64,000 nucleotides of DNA from Hoplostethus atlanticus (taxonomy: Eukaryota > Chordata > Actinopteri > Trachichthyiformes > Trachichthyidae). The notes under the pieces were generated by a model. The model was not told the DNA's origin, searched no databases, and saw only the letters and a list, made by a program, of their open reading frames with translations. Positions 11,233-23,440 of the stretch are shown here, in pieces. Made by a program: the position numbers and the translations under genes. The number at the start of each line of letters is the position of its first letter. Position 1 is the first letter of the stretch. The stretch covers positions 558,001-622,000 of the forward strand of contig JAXDDX010000043.1 of the NCBI GenBank assembly GCA_034670405.1, in the 5' to 3' direction.

Positions 11233-13192
11233 GTACGGAAGCCGAGAAAGGCCGTCTTTTTAATGCTGTTATCTCAAGATCAAGAGTTAATTATTTCGTT
11301 ATCTCGAGATAACAAAGCTCGTTTTCTTGTGATAACGTGTTAATTTATCTCGTTATCTCGAGAAAACAAAAGGACGATTTCCATTACAACACGGGCCTGT
11401 AGGCTAAACGTACTGTACGCGAGCTGCAGAGGAGTAGATTAATATGTAGCCTAACAGGCAAAAATTAGTTGAACTGACTGACTGACAGCAACTAACGTGT
11501 TTTCCACACAGTGTAAGTTATACGTTTGGACAAGTTCTGGTTTGGTAACAGCAGTCTTGTCCTTTCAACAGCTCAGCCTCCTCTTAAATTCCACAGCTGT
11601 CAGGCTGCCGTTCACTCTCAGGGCAGCCTCTTTTTTGTGTTTCACATTTGTGTTGTATTGGTGTTCACTGAGAAACACTGACGCCACCATTCTGTTTAAA
11701 TTCACAAGAGTGGACCATGATATACACATACTGCTCTGTGGGGTGGGTTTGGGAGTTGAGCTTAAATCAGTTGCTACAGTTGTCAAGACACCATCTATGC
11801 ATGTTGGCATGTCACTCCCGATCTCTGATAAACAATATCAGTAATAAGAGGAAATTACCTTTGTTTTCTCGTGATAACAGGTTGATTATCTCGTTATCTC
11901 GAGAAAACAAAGCTTGTTTTCTCAAGATTAACTTGTGATCTCGAGTTAATGGCATTACAGTTTTTTTACAGTCGCTAACACCCGTTTGTCCAATCTGTAG
12001 TCACATTTTCAAAACTCTAAACACAATTAGCACAACATCCGTCAGTTGTGGACCATACCATTAACACAATTCATGTTGTTTCCACACAATAAGCAGTCAA
12101 TTAACACGTTTCTAAAATGCTTAGATTTTCTTTACATACAGACTTACCCAATACCAAAATTATGGATCTTTCTTGTCTTATTTACAAATGCTTGCACACA
12201 GCATGCCAGAAATGAAAACCTAATGTTCAAAACCTTAAATACAGTATAAAGCCTCTACTTCTGCAACAACAGCAGCTCAAAAGCTTTATTGAAACAGCTG
12301 ATACACATTTTTGAATGAACAGATCACTGAAACATTGAGAAATAGCTGATTTAAGTTGTGTAAAATAGACCAAACACAGAGTTCGAATGAAACAGTTGTA
12401 CACAGTTCCTTTTGAAAGGAACAGTGAGCGGGTCACCAGCACCGGCACCAATACGTCCACAGGTATGGTGTCTATCCAATATGTCTTGTTCTATAGTGAA
12501 TTTTACACTATGCTACTCTACATGTAAACATGGGTTACAGGACATACAGTAGGACATACTGAAAAGTATTTACACATACTGTGTTTACACATACATGCAT
12601 GCCAAGCGTTTCTATCCAAGGTGCGTAGCGAGAGACGACATAAGATGTGATGTGGACGAGAACATGTGGCGAAATGCTGAAGATCGTATAGATTACAGTT
12701 TGGCCCACAACCGACGGATGTTGTGCTAATTGTGTTTAGAGTTTTGAAAATTAATTATAAAAAACAATGGATTTCATATTGTCTATTGTATGCAGGTCGA
12801 ACTGAAACATGAAAAGTAATGCAGTTTTTGTAATGCCATCAACTGTTAGTATTTTGAAAGTCATTGTGTTATGATTGACTATATGTTCCTCTTGGATAGA
12901 AAACATGTGCTAGTGTTTTGAAAGAATGATGTGATATTGAGTCGGGTTTGCCGTGTTTTGATATATTTAGTGTATGTAGAGAAAGGTTTTTTGCATTTTG
13001 AAATGTAGAGTTGGTGTTTAATTAACAAAATGTGGTTTTGAGCAGAAAATTAACCATTTGACTAATTGTGTGATGTAGGTGTATTGCTGTGTTAGGAGTT
13101 TAGAAAAAGTATCTTAAGTATAGGTAAATGCTTGTTAGTGATCGTAAAAAAATGTAAAAAAAATAATTGGAAGCCGTTCTCGGCTTCCGTAC
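11233..13192. mobile_element. TTAA-flanked DNA transposon (piggyBac/Kolobok-type), carrying a nested element
   Basis: TTAA at 11229-11232 and 13193-13196 flank inverted ends GTACGGAAGCCGAGAA (left) and its reverse complement (right). The TTAA target suggests the piggyBac or Kolobok group. The interior has clusters of CTCGAG-centred palindromes and no recognised transposase. A second element, 11958-13154, sits inside it, so without that insert this one is only about 0.76 kb and non-autonomous. Confidence 0.7.
11958..13154 (+). mobile_element. TA-flanked IS630/Tc1-like element nested in the TTAA element
   Basis: TA at 11956-11957 and 13155-13156 flank ends starting CAGTTTTTTTACAGTCGCTA and, in reverse complement, CATTTTTTTACGATCACTAA. 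Near 12600-12720 the + strand encodes a transposase C-terminal-like stretch (RFYPRCVARDDIRCDVDEN). A second, shorter copy is at 47079-47879. The remaining transposase is lost. Confidence 0.7.
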
Positions 13193-13196
13193 TTAA

Positions 13197-14700
13197 GGCA
13201 GTGATATGTGGGCAACTTTGATGGGCAACAGGGCCCAAGGAGTTGCCTCAGCATTGTTGCTTTAATCACATAAGGAGAACTTGTTGCCAGGAAACGTTTG
13301 AATAGATTTATGATGCTGTGGCTCACTTTGCTGCCTGTTGCTGGGAGCGCTGTCTATGTACATTGCCCGAAATAGTGTGCCTTGTGTATCACAAGCCTTA
13401 GGCACTTAGCAAAGTCAATTTAATGTCAATAATGAGCAATTAAATTAAATGTTTTATTCTTAGGATACCATAGTATAAACTTGTGTGTTACCATCACCTA
13501 ATGAGAAAAGGGGATTAAAAGTGATTGCTTCAACTTGTATATATTTCGGGTGACAGGAGAAGCATTTTATCTTTTTTGCACAAACGTTCTTTATATGATT
13601 TCTTTCACTAAACCACCTTAGTCGGAGTGCTTGCTAGGTAACACAGTGCAACTGTAAGACCCTGATGAACTTTTATGTCAAAATCTGGGTGTTATAATGT
13701 CTCACAATGTGATCACAATTGCTTTTGCATTTGAGGTATAAATGTGCCACAACCTCCTTATTTAAAACAGTGCTACAGATTTTAATGATGTCCTCACTCC
13801 TTACCCATTGCTGAACCAATGTAACATGTGCTTCTTGTATTGTGTTGTTGGTCCACAGTGCATGATTGCAGTTCAGTGTTGTAGTTATAGTATTGCACCA
13901 GGGGATTAAGGGACTCTAAGGGAGGAAAAAAACGCAATTTAATCAATACATTGTAAATTAATCTATGATATACTGTAATAGACGTTTTTGACTCAGAAGA
14001 CAGACAGCCAGAAGCAATGCATTTTATATGGACAATATATAGTGAGCACCAAAAGTATTCAGACATTACCACTTTTATTGATGGTTTGGCTCTGTGCTCT
14101 TATGTCTTTGGGTTTCAACTGATACAATGACTACAAGGTTAAAACCTGGTCAGTCTTACCTTCATTTCAATTGTTTGCCAAGATGTCTGAGTAGTACAAA
14201 TTGCTGGGTTTGGAGAGGAAGGTGGTGTTGATGTGCTCAGGTTGGAAACACTGCATCTGGTGACGTTACGTTGAAGATAAATCATGTAAAACCTACATTA
14301 AAATGCTGAAGTATTCTATAAATAAATAACCCTGCAGACACTGTAGTTCCTCTGACACTAAGGCAATTCCATAAAACTAGAATACATACCCATACTTCAG
14401 TTGTTGCTGGTAATCTAGGCTCATGACTTTTTTTTGGTGCCAGTGTAACCTATTGAATCTTCTGGACTTGTAGTGACCCTGCAAGCAAGAGACAAGCAAA
14501 AACACATGATTGAAACCAACATTTTTTTTTAATGAAGTCATTATGAATTACCTTTAGTAACTGCATTGGTATTTCATTTGAAAACAGCGCTGTATCATGC
14601 TGCAGAAACAGACAATCAAATGGAGACTGCCATTGTCCCAGTTCATGCATGCTTGTAGCTTGAGGATCTGAAGGAATTTTGCAGTCGTGCACATATGGTT
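13197..14700. other. Unannotated noncoding stretch
   Basis: A weak mariner-like phrase (gtgagcaccaaaagtattca) occurs near 14041 without a partner end. No gene is seen. Confidence 0.4.
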
Positions 14701-14722
14701 GAAGTCATAGGTGTTTTTAAGT

Positions 14723-15622
14723 TTCTCGGCTCAAGTCCACGTCAAGTCTCAAGTCAAGTTGCAAGTCAAGTCGTCTTTCAGGTGTCTCTGAATGCCAGTA
14801 AAATCTCCTACAATCAAGCTTTTATATTCATAATATAATTCATTAATTATTTGTATGTTTATTTTTACAGCCTTTTTGGCTCATCTTTACTAAGGTTGCC
14901 AATAATTCTGGGGGTTCTAAATCTCTGCAGCTCAAACAGCACAATATGATAATTATATAATTATAATTATAATAATTACAGGTGCAGTACTTATGAAGAG
15001 GCCTCAGTAATAATGTTAAATATTTATAGCAACGAAAAGTAGGCCTAGACTTGGGCACCTACAGCCAATCCACATAGAATTTAGGAGCACGGGGGAAAAA
15101 ACAAATCAACAAAAAACAACAAGTTAATTGGAGGAGCCTACTTTCCTTTTTATAGGTTGTGCATCACAGAATATGAATGTGTTCATGAAAGAAAATTAGA
15201 TAATTAAACAGTTTTTTCTTTTTTATTGTTCAGCCATGTTTGAGGCTGTCAGACTTGTTTTAGCAGGAGGAGTTAACTTACCTAGAGTTATTTATTGATT
15301 GTTTCCATCAGCGTTAGGGTAGCTCATCGTTACTCATCCCTATTATCCATTCGGCGCATCCACACAGCCTGTTACCATGGTTACCTTCCAAACAAATACC
15401 GCGGAAAGGCAGAGCAGTGCGCAAAAAAGTGAACTGGGCTTGTGGTTTGGAAATAACTTATTAAACAGTCACTGTAGCCTATATTGTTTTCTGAATAAAC
15501 AGCTATTGCTCGGGTTTTGCTGGGGCAAAATCACTGGTCAAATCACTGCTGTCAAGTCGCAAGTAAGTCAAGCAGACGAGTCAAATTGCAAGTCCAGGTC
15601 TCAAGTCTCGAGCTCTGGGTGA
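14723..15622. repeat. Paired CAAGTC-rich ends, possible non-autonomous transposon
   Basis: Both 14733-14780 and 15548-15615 are built of degenerate CAAGTCTCAAGTCAAGTTGCAAGTC words, a motif common to a fish repeat family. The roughly 770 bases between include an AT-rich segment and no coding sequence. Ends and target duplication are not resolved. Confidence 0.4.
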
Positions 15623-15897
15623 AGTAATAAAAATCTGCATGATGTAGGCAGTGTTGTTTAATTTCAAATCAACATTAAAACTTGTGAGCTCAACGGGATA
15701 CAAGGTTTGACAAGAGTAAGTAACTTGCCAGACATTTTATTCAGACATTTTGATGACAGGTTGAGCCTTGAACAAAATTAGATTATCCTTGCTTATTTGA
15801 TTAAAACTGTCTGATGATGGATACATACTGACCATGGTGGATGGGGTGTAGAACTAGAACTGAATAGATCAGGCAGAAATTAACGATAGTAAAAAAG

Positions 15898-15931
15898 TCA
15901 TTTGACTATTATTGTCAATAGTCAAATGATT
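15898..15931. repeat. Perfect 12-bp hairpin
   Basis: TCATTTGACTAT, an 8-base loop, then ATAGTCAAATGA. No transcription unit is evident around it. Confidence 0.8.
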
Positions 15932-16194
15932 TCCGTATGAAAATTCAGAATCATTAATATGACATATACTGTACACCATGTGCAAGATGGAGACAAATTG
16001 ATATGGATGAGGAAATGGTTGAGAGCAGGGCTTCAGGAGAGACACTGAGCTCATGTCTGAGCTACTTGACTATTCTTCACTTCAATTTTGTTGAATCTGT
16101 TCATTGACCTTGGTAGATCTTGGTAGTTCCCACCAAGCTGGTCTAGGGAATGTAATGCTCGTGCATATCAATATAATAAGATGTCATCATGAGA

Positions 16195-16215
16195 AAATGA
16201 AATGAAATGAAATGA
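16195..16215. repeat. (AAATG)n short tandem repeat
   Basis: About four consecutive AAATG units. Confidence 0.9.
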
Positions 16216-16439
16216 CAAGTTCACCTCAAAATCAAAATCAACATAGGATGTGAAATTCAAATTATCAACCCCAAAACCAAACTTGAGCTCTTCAGTTTCC
16301 AGCAATCAGCCTGCAACAGTCCTATAGCCATGGTGGTTTGCTGCACTTCAAACAATATGCACTAACCACTGAGCGGATTGTTTCAGACCTCAATTGTTGG
16401 CAGTAAAGTCATAAGTGGCACAGCAGGCTTTGGTCTGCT

Positions 16440-16810
16440 GAGAATGGGTAAGGGGACGGTTGGGGTCCAGGCCGCTGGAATACACTGTTGAGCTTTCTTG
16501 TGGTGGGGTGGGCCTGACTCAATGAAACATCAGTGAAGAAAGGTGCCCACTTTCTAACTCCAATGAGTTGCACTCCCACACTCAATGCTGTAACAACTAG
16601 AATAGGTAGTTAGTAACTGGTGCTGCCTATCTAATGACTCCATAGATTCATAGATTTAGTAACCTGATGTCCTCTATGGCAACCATTTGTGAGTTCGTAC
16701 TGTGTATCATTCTTTGACATCTGAATTAGTCTTCTATATGAATGCTCACCCTGGATTTTGGCACAAGGATTAAATTGCACAGTAATAACGTTAATGAACT
16801 GAAATGCAAT
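16440..16810 (+). repeat. Dispersed repeat family A, copy 1
   Basis: Aligns by eye with 63500-63800 over about 300 bases. Shared landmarks include gctggaatacac, gtgggcct, gaaacatc, aaggtgcccact, cctgatgtc and ggcacaagg. The family is not recognised. It has no obvious open frame, inverted ends or A-tail. Confidence 0.65.
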
Positions 16811-17605
16811 TTTTTTTTTTACTTATGTAAACTTCTGCCATTGTCGCAGTGAAACAGTGAACAGAACACACAAAAAAATACGGACAAGGGGGTCTACCCT
16901 TTATTCAGCTTGCAATAGAATGTCATACAGTAGGGGCAGCTTCGACATGGATCCACAATTACTAAAGGACAGCTCCCAGTAAAAGCGAGACCAGTAGGTT
17001 AGGCACCAGTCAGTGACAGCATACACCAGTGAAATGATAACATTCAATAAACTGTCCTCTTGAGTGGGTGTACTGCCACCAAATGGCTTTGCTGCATGGA
17101 TATATTGTATAACTCATGGCCATATCAACCTAAATAAACAATATCACTGTTTTATGCTAAATTATTTGGGCCCAAAATAAGAGCCCTATCTATCACCACA
17201 CTTTCCAGAATACAAGAAGGGGAAAGGAAAGTTCCTCACTAGAAATTATACAATTTGTTATTATTTAACTGTGATGTGCCAATTAATTATTGGACTTGCT
17301 TCTCTCCATAAAATAATCTTAAAAAGAATGCTTGTGACCTGTAAAATTCTCTTCAGTCCTGATGTAGACGAAGGGAAGGTCACAGGTTAAAGGTTGAGGT
17401 GTTGCTTGTGCAAGTCGGGGTCAATCTTAGTATTAAGGAGGTGATGTTTTGTACTGTCAGTGTATGTCTGGAGGCCAGATGGAGGTGTGTTCATGTTTAT
17501 TTCTGGAGAGGAAGTTGAAGTTGTGAAACACCAGCTGCCTTCGAATATGAATTACCTCTCATATTGTGTCAAAAAAATACTGTGGTTACAGTATGTTTGA
17601 GCAGT

Positions 17606-17656
17606 GTGTGTGTGTGTGTGAGTGGGACAGAGAGAGAGAGAGAGAGAAAGAGAGCA
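17606..17656. repeat. (GT)n-(GA)n compound microsatellite
   Basis: A GT run followed by a GA run with one short interruption. Confidence 0.95.
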
Positions 17657-17693
17657 TGGCATGTAACAGAGGTATAAATAATACAGCTCTGGA

Positions 17694-17895
17694 AAAAATG
17701 TAATCTTTCTTGAATCAGTGTCTCTACATGTATGGCAGCCATTCCATTCCAGTGTCTGTTGAATTCCAACACAGGCACAACTCATGTCAGTAGTTTATAG
17801 AATAAAAAAAAATGTTCATTTTACTCAAACACATACCTATAAATAGTAAAACCAGAGAAGCTGATAATTTGGTCTCTTAATTTATTCCAGAGCTG
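17694..17895. mobile_element. Mariner-type MITE with CAGCTCTGGAAAAAA ends
   Basis: TA at 17692-17693 and 17896-17897 flank CAGCTCTGGAAAAAATG and, at the right, ...TTTATTCCAGAGCTG. The ends are inverted repeats of a terminus seen in many fish genomes. The 202-bp interior is noncoding. Confidence 0.85.
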
Positions 17896-17897
17896 TA

Positions 17898-20820
17898 TGT
17901 ACAGCCTGGTTGTGTGATCTCTCACAACTGGGAAATCATCTGAAAAACATTACTTAAATGAGAACCACACTACCGTTAGGCACAAGAGATCTGATTTTTA
18001 ACTGTGTAGCATAGATACTTTTTTTTTTAACAGGGAGAAACCACATGAAATCGGATGTTTCCCTATGTTAGACGGCCACCGAGGTCAGATCTGTAACGTT
18101 AATGGGTAGAAATCATTCTCTGTTTCCCTGCTGCCTTAACATTTCAAGTTGACTGAAATAGTACAAAATAGTTGGGTCAAAGTTGTCGTAGTAGTTGTTC
18201 TAATGTAGTAAAACTCATTGACTGGACCTAAGATAAGTTAAGTCAGCAAAAAAAAAAATGTCATGTTGACAAGCGTTTATTTGAATTTACTGCATTCCAA
18301 TTATTTACTCCTTCACTAGAGAATAGATTTTTAGTGTCAGTTGTTCATGTGTGATAAGATACATTGCAACAAGTACACTTTGCACTGATGCGAGTACAAG
18401 CAGTAGATACCACTCACTTTGTCGAACAGAATTTGTAATATTCAGTATCAGGTGTAGTTATTGAACTGGATACTAATTTCATTCACGGTTATCATGATTT
18501 TCATTTTTAATCAGAAACTGATCTATGATTCTCTACACAGCAAATCTCCATCCTGTAACTTTATCCAAACAAGAAGTGAAGGGTTTCTGGAGAGTTCAAC
18601 TCAAATGCAATGCATGCTGGGAAGTATGCTAATAAGCTAACAACTAAGCTTTCAACTCCTAATTTTAAGTCACAAGAAAGTAACTCACACTTCTGAAATT
18701 CTGAAGGTGATGACTAGCAACTTTAAGTTGAAAATGACAAACACAGCTATATACATCGAGTTAATGATTAAAGATTAGTTGATTTCACTAATTTGCACTG
18801 TGAGTTATTACAGTGTCGATGGCTGGATGGTTGGTGTTTGAGTTTAAGCCCCGCGCCAGGAGATGTCTTTCAATATCCAAAAGTATATAAATCCGTGAGC
18901 AAAGCTGTTTTCTTACAACCAAACAAGGAGCCACGTTGTTTTCTATCCCAAACCAGATGATTGACTTGTCCAACCATAAAGTCACTGGTTGTGGTGGTAT
19001 TGATGTTCTTGTTGACTAATCAAACCACAAAGAACCACCGTTTTTCATTGAGGTTTTTTTGATCCAATTAAAAAAAGAGAATTGATGCAAGTCTTTCACA
19101 AGAAGGAAACATGAGAAATGTGATTGTCATTACCAGTGTGAAGAAATATGTGTGTGACACATTGACTTGTATTGTGTTGTGTTTTGTAACATGTTCATTT
19201 TTTTCACATTGGGATCTGTAGACCGAGGCTCATTAGAACATACCAGTACTCTTGGCATGTGGGGTCCCACCAGAAACAGTCACACAACCCACTCATAGTT
19301 TATGAAACACTGATGTAAAGGTTGAATTCAACTTAAGTTACACTGAGTTGTGCTCGTAGGCGGTATGGATCTCGAGTGACACTGGTTGTAATCCAAGACA
19401 TGCCAAAGATTGTCAAAGGAAACAGGAAATACCTCGATGTTCCCCAAGGGTCCATCCCTCAGCCTGGGGTTAGAGGTCATACGGCTGTCTTATAGGGTCA
19501 CAACAGCAGCTAACTAACTGTCCATCTGGAGCGTTCCCATAGGGACAAAAAAATAAGTTGCTGCAGTGTTTCCTCTGGACCTGTACAATGGTGTTGCACT
19601 GATTGCTGCGCTGTTTGGTGCTGTGCTGGGTGGTGCTGCACTTGTTGTTGTGCTGGCTGCTGTCTTTATGCCATCAAGGGGGTGATACCAGTAGCTAACT
19701 ATCTGACCCTGACACGTAATTCCCATATGAACAGGGTTCCAACCAGATACAGCAGTCACACACACTTTGTAGAGCTGACAGTATTGCAGTATTTACACAA
19801 ACCTCGACCATAAGACATACATGCCCTTTCCCTTCAAACAGCTTTCTGAGTAATCCAAGGCCCTATGGGTAACTTTTCAGAAGTATCTTTAATCTGATGT
19901 CTAAATTATTGTGGCTCAGATCATTTTTTTCATGCTGTCTAATAGGATAAATTAACTGGAGTTAGACAACCATGATAATAGGTCAGATCAGTCACAAAGA
20001 GATAAACATAAATTAGGTTGCTGTCTATGAGGGGCAGGTGCCCATATAGAAAGACCTGCACTTTGTTCAGTCATCAGAAATATTTTCAGTAGAACGTAGA
20101 GTTGCCAATACAGTTGTACTAATGCATGATTGCCACAGGATGGTGTTTCTCTGATTCTGATAAACTACCATCTATTGGCACAGTAATTCCTCCTTCTCTT
20201 CCTCATCCTCTTTGCTACTGACAACCTCACTTTCTGTGCTTCTCTGCTTCCTTCTGCCTCCATTATTTCTAGTTGACATAATGGCAACGAACCATCCACC
20301 CCTACTAGCAGAGTGCGGCCCCTCAGATTATTGAAAGCATGTTCATTGAACCATGACAGCCCTCCATCTTGACTAATGTCTCATTGTAAATCTCTTGAAT
20401 TGCTCAATTCCCTGGATCGTCTTCCTCCTGAGCTGTAGAAGCCACCCTTTGAGTGTTTAAGGTCAGGCAATGAGCGCTGACCTGCCTGATTATAACGGCA
20501 TTATATGATGATCATAACCTGGGGCAAGATGGCTGACCGGCTGTGGTCTGCTGGGGAATGTAGTCCTACAGTTTCTCTGTGGCAGATGCCCCAGTCTGCC
20601 ACAATGGGATCAAAGGAACCCAGCAAATGGTTCTGGGGGTAGGCTATTGCAGGGGTAGCCTGGGAAAGAGAATGTCAAATCCAATATGGATTTTTTTTTC
20701 GACATTTCATTTCACACAGTGCGGCCTCTTTAATTTATCTGGGTGATATAGAGTTTAAATTCCAGCTAGGTATGACACAAACACTGATTTGCCAAATTAA
20801 AGTTAAGTTAAAGAAACATC
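17898..20820. other. Unannotated noncoding stretch
   Basis: No recognisable gene, RNA or transposon end. Small frames (for example minus strand 19514-19765, alanine/serine-rich) have no identifiable domain. Confidence 0.45.
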
Positions 20821-20907
20821 TTACCACCCAAATAATTTTAAACGTTTTTCAACATTCATAAAAAACAAACTAAACTCATCTTGGGTGCGTCTTGCTATAG
20901 AGCGGCA

Positions 20908-21270
20908 ATGGACACATGGATAATAGAACATGGAAGTCCTAGGTTCAAGGTGTTGTGTAAAAACTGGAAATCCAGATACCTTTTCATCTATTTCCCTTTG
21001 ACGTTTTGGTATTTATTTGGGCCAACCGACAACCCAGAACACTACGCTTCTTTTGCGGAAAAGCTAGGTAGCTCTAATGTTTTTACCCCGAAACATAGCA
21101 TGCCTCTGGCTGATGCGGCTCTGTTTCCTTCCAATATGATATTTCTAACTCATAAAGCCTGGACACCACAATTTGAGTGTCAGACAAGCGACGGTAGAGT
21201 GTCGGGCTATGTTTTTGAGAGGGGGTGGGCATATCTTTTCACAAGAGAGTTGGAGGAAATGTTTCGGTAG
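20908..21270 (+). CDS. Orphan 120-residue ORF, unidentified; possibly from a viral-like element
   Basis: The ATG at 20908 opens 121 uninterrupted codons (MDTWIIEHGSPRFKVL...) ending at TAG. The frame is open a little upstream too, from a non-ATG codon. Composition is aromatic and mixed, with phrases such as YLFGPTDNPEHYASF, unlike low-complexity chance frames. Another short open frame ending WVRLAIERQW overlaps its start. An integrase fragment of Polinton type lies 2.3 kb downstream on the same strand, so it may be a relic structural or accessory gene of the same element. I do not recognise the family. Confidence 0.35.
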   Translation: MDTWIIEHGSPRFKVLCKNWKSRYLFIYFPLTFWYLFGPTDNPEHYASFAEKLGSSNVFTPKHSMPLADAALFPSNMIFLTHKAWTPQFECQTSDGRVSGYVFERGWAYLFTRELEEMFR

Positions 21271-22050
21271 TCCACAGTACTCCACACATTAGATGTTTGG
21301 CACAAGACTTTTTGAAGTTTAGAAGTGTGCACGCCCTTAAACAGTGAGAGTGTTTGAAGCACAGTTGGACGGGGTGGTTTAAATTATCATATTGAAACCA
21401 TTACAAACCCTCAAGTCCCTGATGCCTGCTTTTTTTTTTTTTTTTTAAATGTGATGACATGTCATTTGTAATGACAACTAGACCGGAGAAAATGTTGCTA
21501 GTGGCTGTTAAAGAATGCGAAGCCTGGTTTACTACCGGGTTTCTGGTTCGGAGGGATGTTTTCATGCATTGACACATTATTTACATGGTAGAGCATACAA
21601 AAGCCATGATGAACTCAAACAAGTCCTTTCAAGGATGATTGTAATGCGGCTGCTGCTCTGACCCCCATTTCCCCTACTTTAAAGGGGAAATGACATTAAT
21701 CACAATGACCCTACCACCGGAAAAACAAGAAGATACACCCCGGTCCAGACTCTTATTGACACATACTCAGAACAAACTGAAAGGTGTGGACGTCACTGAT
21801 GTCATCAAAGGTAGCTGTGGTACACTACCTGTAGCCTAAAAGCAAAAATTTTTGCAACATTACCGCCATTAGAAAAACACTTTTTGTCAAAGATTACCCT
21901 GCTGCACAAAAGATTGTCTCGGCTTTGTGCTACCGACTACTGCAGAAATTCTAAATGTTGCAGAGGAACTGAAAGAGGAGACCAACATCATTGAGAGACT
22001 GAGACAGATAAAAAAGCATCTAGGCACAATAAATATTAATGAGGTAGAGT
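21271..22050 (+). other. Possible decayed coding sequence of a large element
   Basis: Short + strand open stretches such as one reading EILNVAEELKEETNIIERL (about 21946-22002) look protein-like but are interrupted. No family is recognised. It probably belongs with the flanking ORF and the integrase relic. Confidence 0.3.
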
Positions 22051-22545
22051 GGCGTCCAAAAGTCTGAGTCCACTACCTAGAACCCTTTTGTTTCATTTAT
22101 CAAAAACTAATACTAATTTTTAGCCCAATGATATTTCTCAAACAAGATTTCATCATTTGAAAAAGAATAATAATAATAAAAAACATTTTAAACTTTTTCA
22201 AAGTTAAAGTTAGCAGCAGTGACAATAACCCATAGAGGACCATATCAATTTAGTCAAGATCTGGTATTAGTTGTTAAAAGACCAAAACAATTCACACTGT
22301 GTAATATTAGCACACGTGTTAATATTTGAATAAAATATATGATGTGAAAACAATTTGAGAAAACCTTTACTGCCCCAAATGTTGTGCGAACAAGATATTC
22401 AGATATACTTCACTTTTGACTACGAGAATTTCTCAAAGATCTACAAAATATGATTTGTATCAATTATAAATAATGTATTCTTGAATAACAAGTATCAGCT
22501 GAGTATAAGAAATTGTATTCATCTTTGATAAATGATTTTGATAAA
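22050..22545. repeat. Dispersed repeat family C, copy 1 (mariner-like left end)
   Basis: It starts near GTGGCGTCCAAAAGTCTGAG, a Tc1/mariner-like terminus. Its 22296-22540 part aligns with 30656-30875 (shared acaatttgagaaa, atttctcaaagatc and ataatgtattcttgaa type phrases). It separates two protein-like pieces of the putative viral relic and therefore probably inserted into it. Confidence 0.5.
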
Positions 22546-23195
22546 TGCTTTACACAGACTTACCACGCTTAATGTGTCAGGCAGTTGATGCTGAGCTGTA
22601 TGGTTGTACACACTGTGTTAAAGAAACGATGACTGTAACAGTGAGAACAGACCACCACAAGGCTCAGGGTTTAGAAGACAGACGATATGTGTCAGGGCTA
22701 TACTGGAGAACTGGGGTGACATGGCGGTGGAGGGAGCCAAAACATTGCAGGATGTAAACACAACTCTTAAAAACATTTCATCAGAATTTCCCTTCTCAGA
22801 TAAAACAGATAAAGATCAGATAAAACGTCCTACTTTTTTTTTTTCAAGGGAAAGGTTTTTGTACATATGCTTCCGATCTATGTGTTTTCAAATTGTTCGA
22901 AAAGAAAATGTGAATGTTTACAATGTTGTAAAAATATGTCAAAATAATTGATATAAGGGGTTTATAGTGCCGATGTAATCAGAGTGATTTGCTGTAATAG
23001 TAACAGCAATAAAAAAAAGTGTGCTGAAAGGGACAATGTGTTTATTGTTGTCTTATCGCTCCACCGTGGCAGAGGTTATGAAGAAGGTTTACAATCACAA
23101 AAGAGTTCTGGAGAATATGGGGGTAAACAAAGGCTTAAAAAAACATATTAATCAGATTCAGAGATAGAAAATTGGCTTTTGAAACAGGATGGGTT

Positions 23196-23440
23196 TTAGT
23201 AAACGGTACAGATGCTCAGTTTCAGGCTGATCAAGTAGACATGTACAGTTATTCTAAAGAAAATAACAGTGTAAATTATTTGTTAACATGTATGGCTGTA
23301 TTATCAAAATATGGCTGAGTTAGTAGTTTAAAAAATAAAAGCGCAAACCAAGTGACTGCCGCCTTTAAAGAGATCTCAAAGGCACAGTTTTCTTTTAATA
23401 GGGAGACTAGACAAATCGGAGGGCGTGTCACTCACATTGT
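23196..23440 (+). pseudogene. Integrase-core fragment, Polinton/adintovirus type
   Basis: From about 23211 one frame encodes ADQVDMYSYSKENN, then a YLLTCMAVLSKY stretch, one in-frame TGA at 23316, and then LKNKSANQVTAAFKEI. This is the order of the first part of an rve-type (retroviral-like) integrase core as found in Polinton/Maverick elements, including the first catalytic aspartate. The second aspartate and the glutamate are missing, so it is truncated and inactive. Assignment rests on motif recall, not a search. Confidence 0.5.

Noticed and set aside
11497..11844. 115-codon + strand frame inside the TTAA element
   Set aside because: No transposase motif; the opposite strand is equally open; treated as noncoding interior.
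12227..12460. 77-codon minus-strand frame repeated at 47311-47538
   Set aside because: Its conservation is explained by the two copies of the IS630-like element; the frame itself has no transposase motifs.
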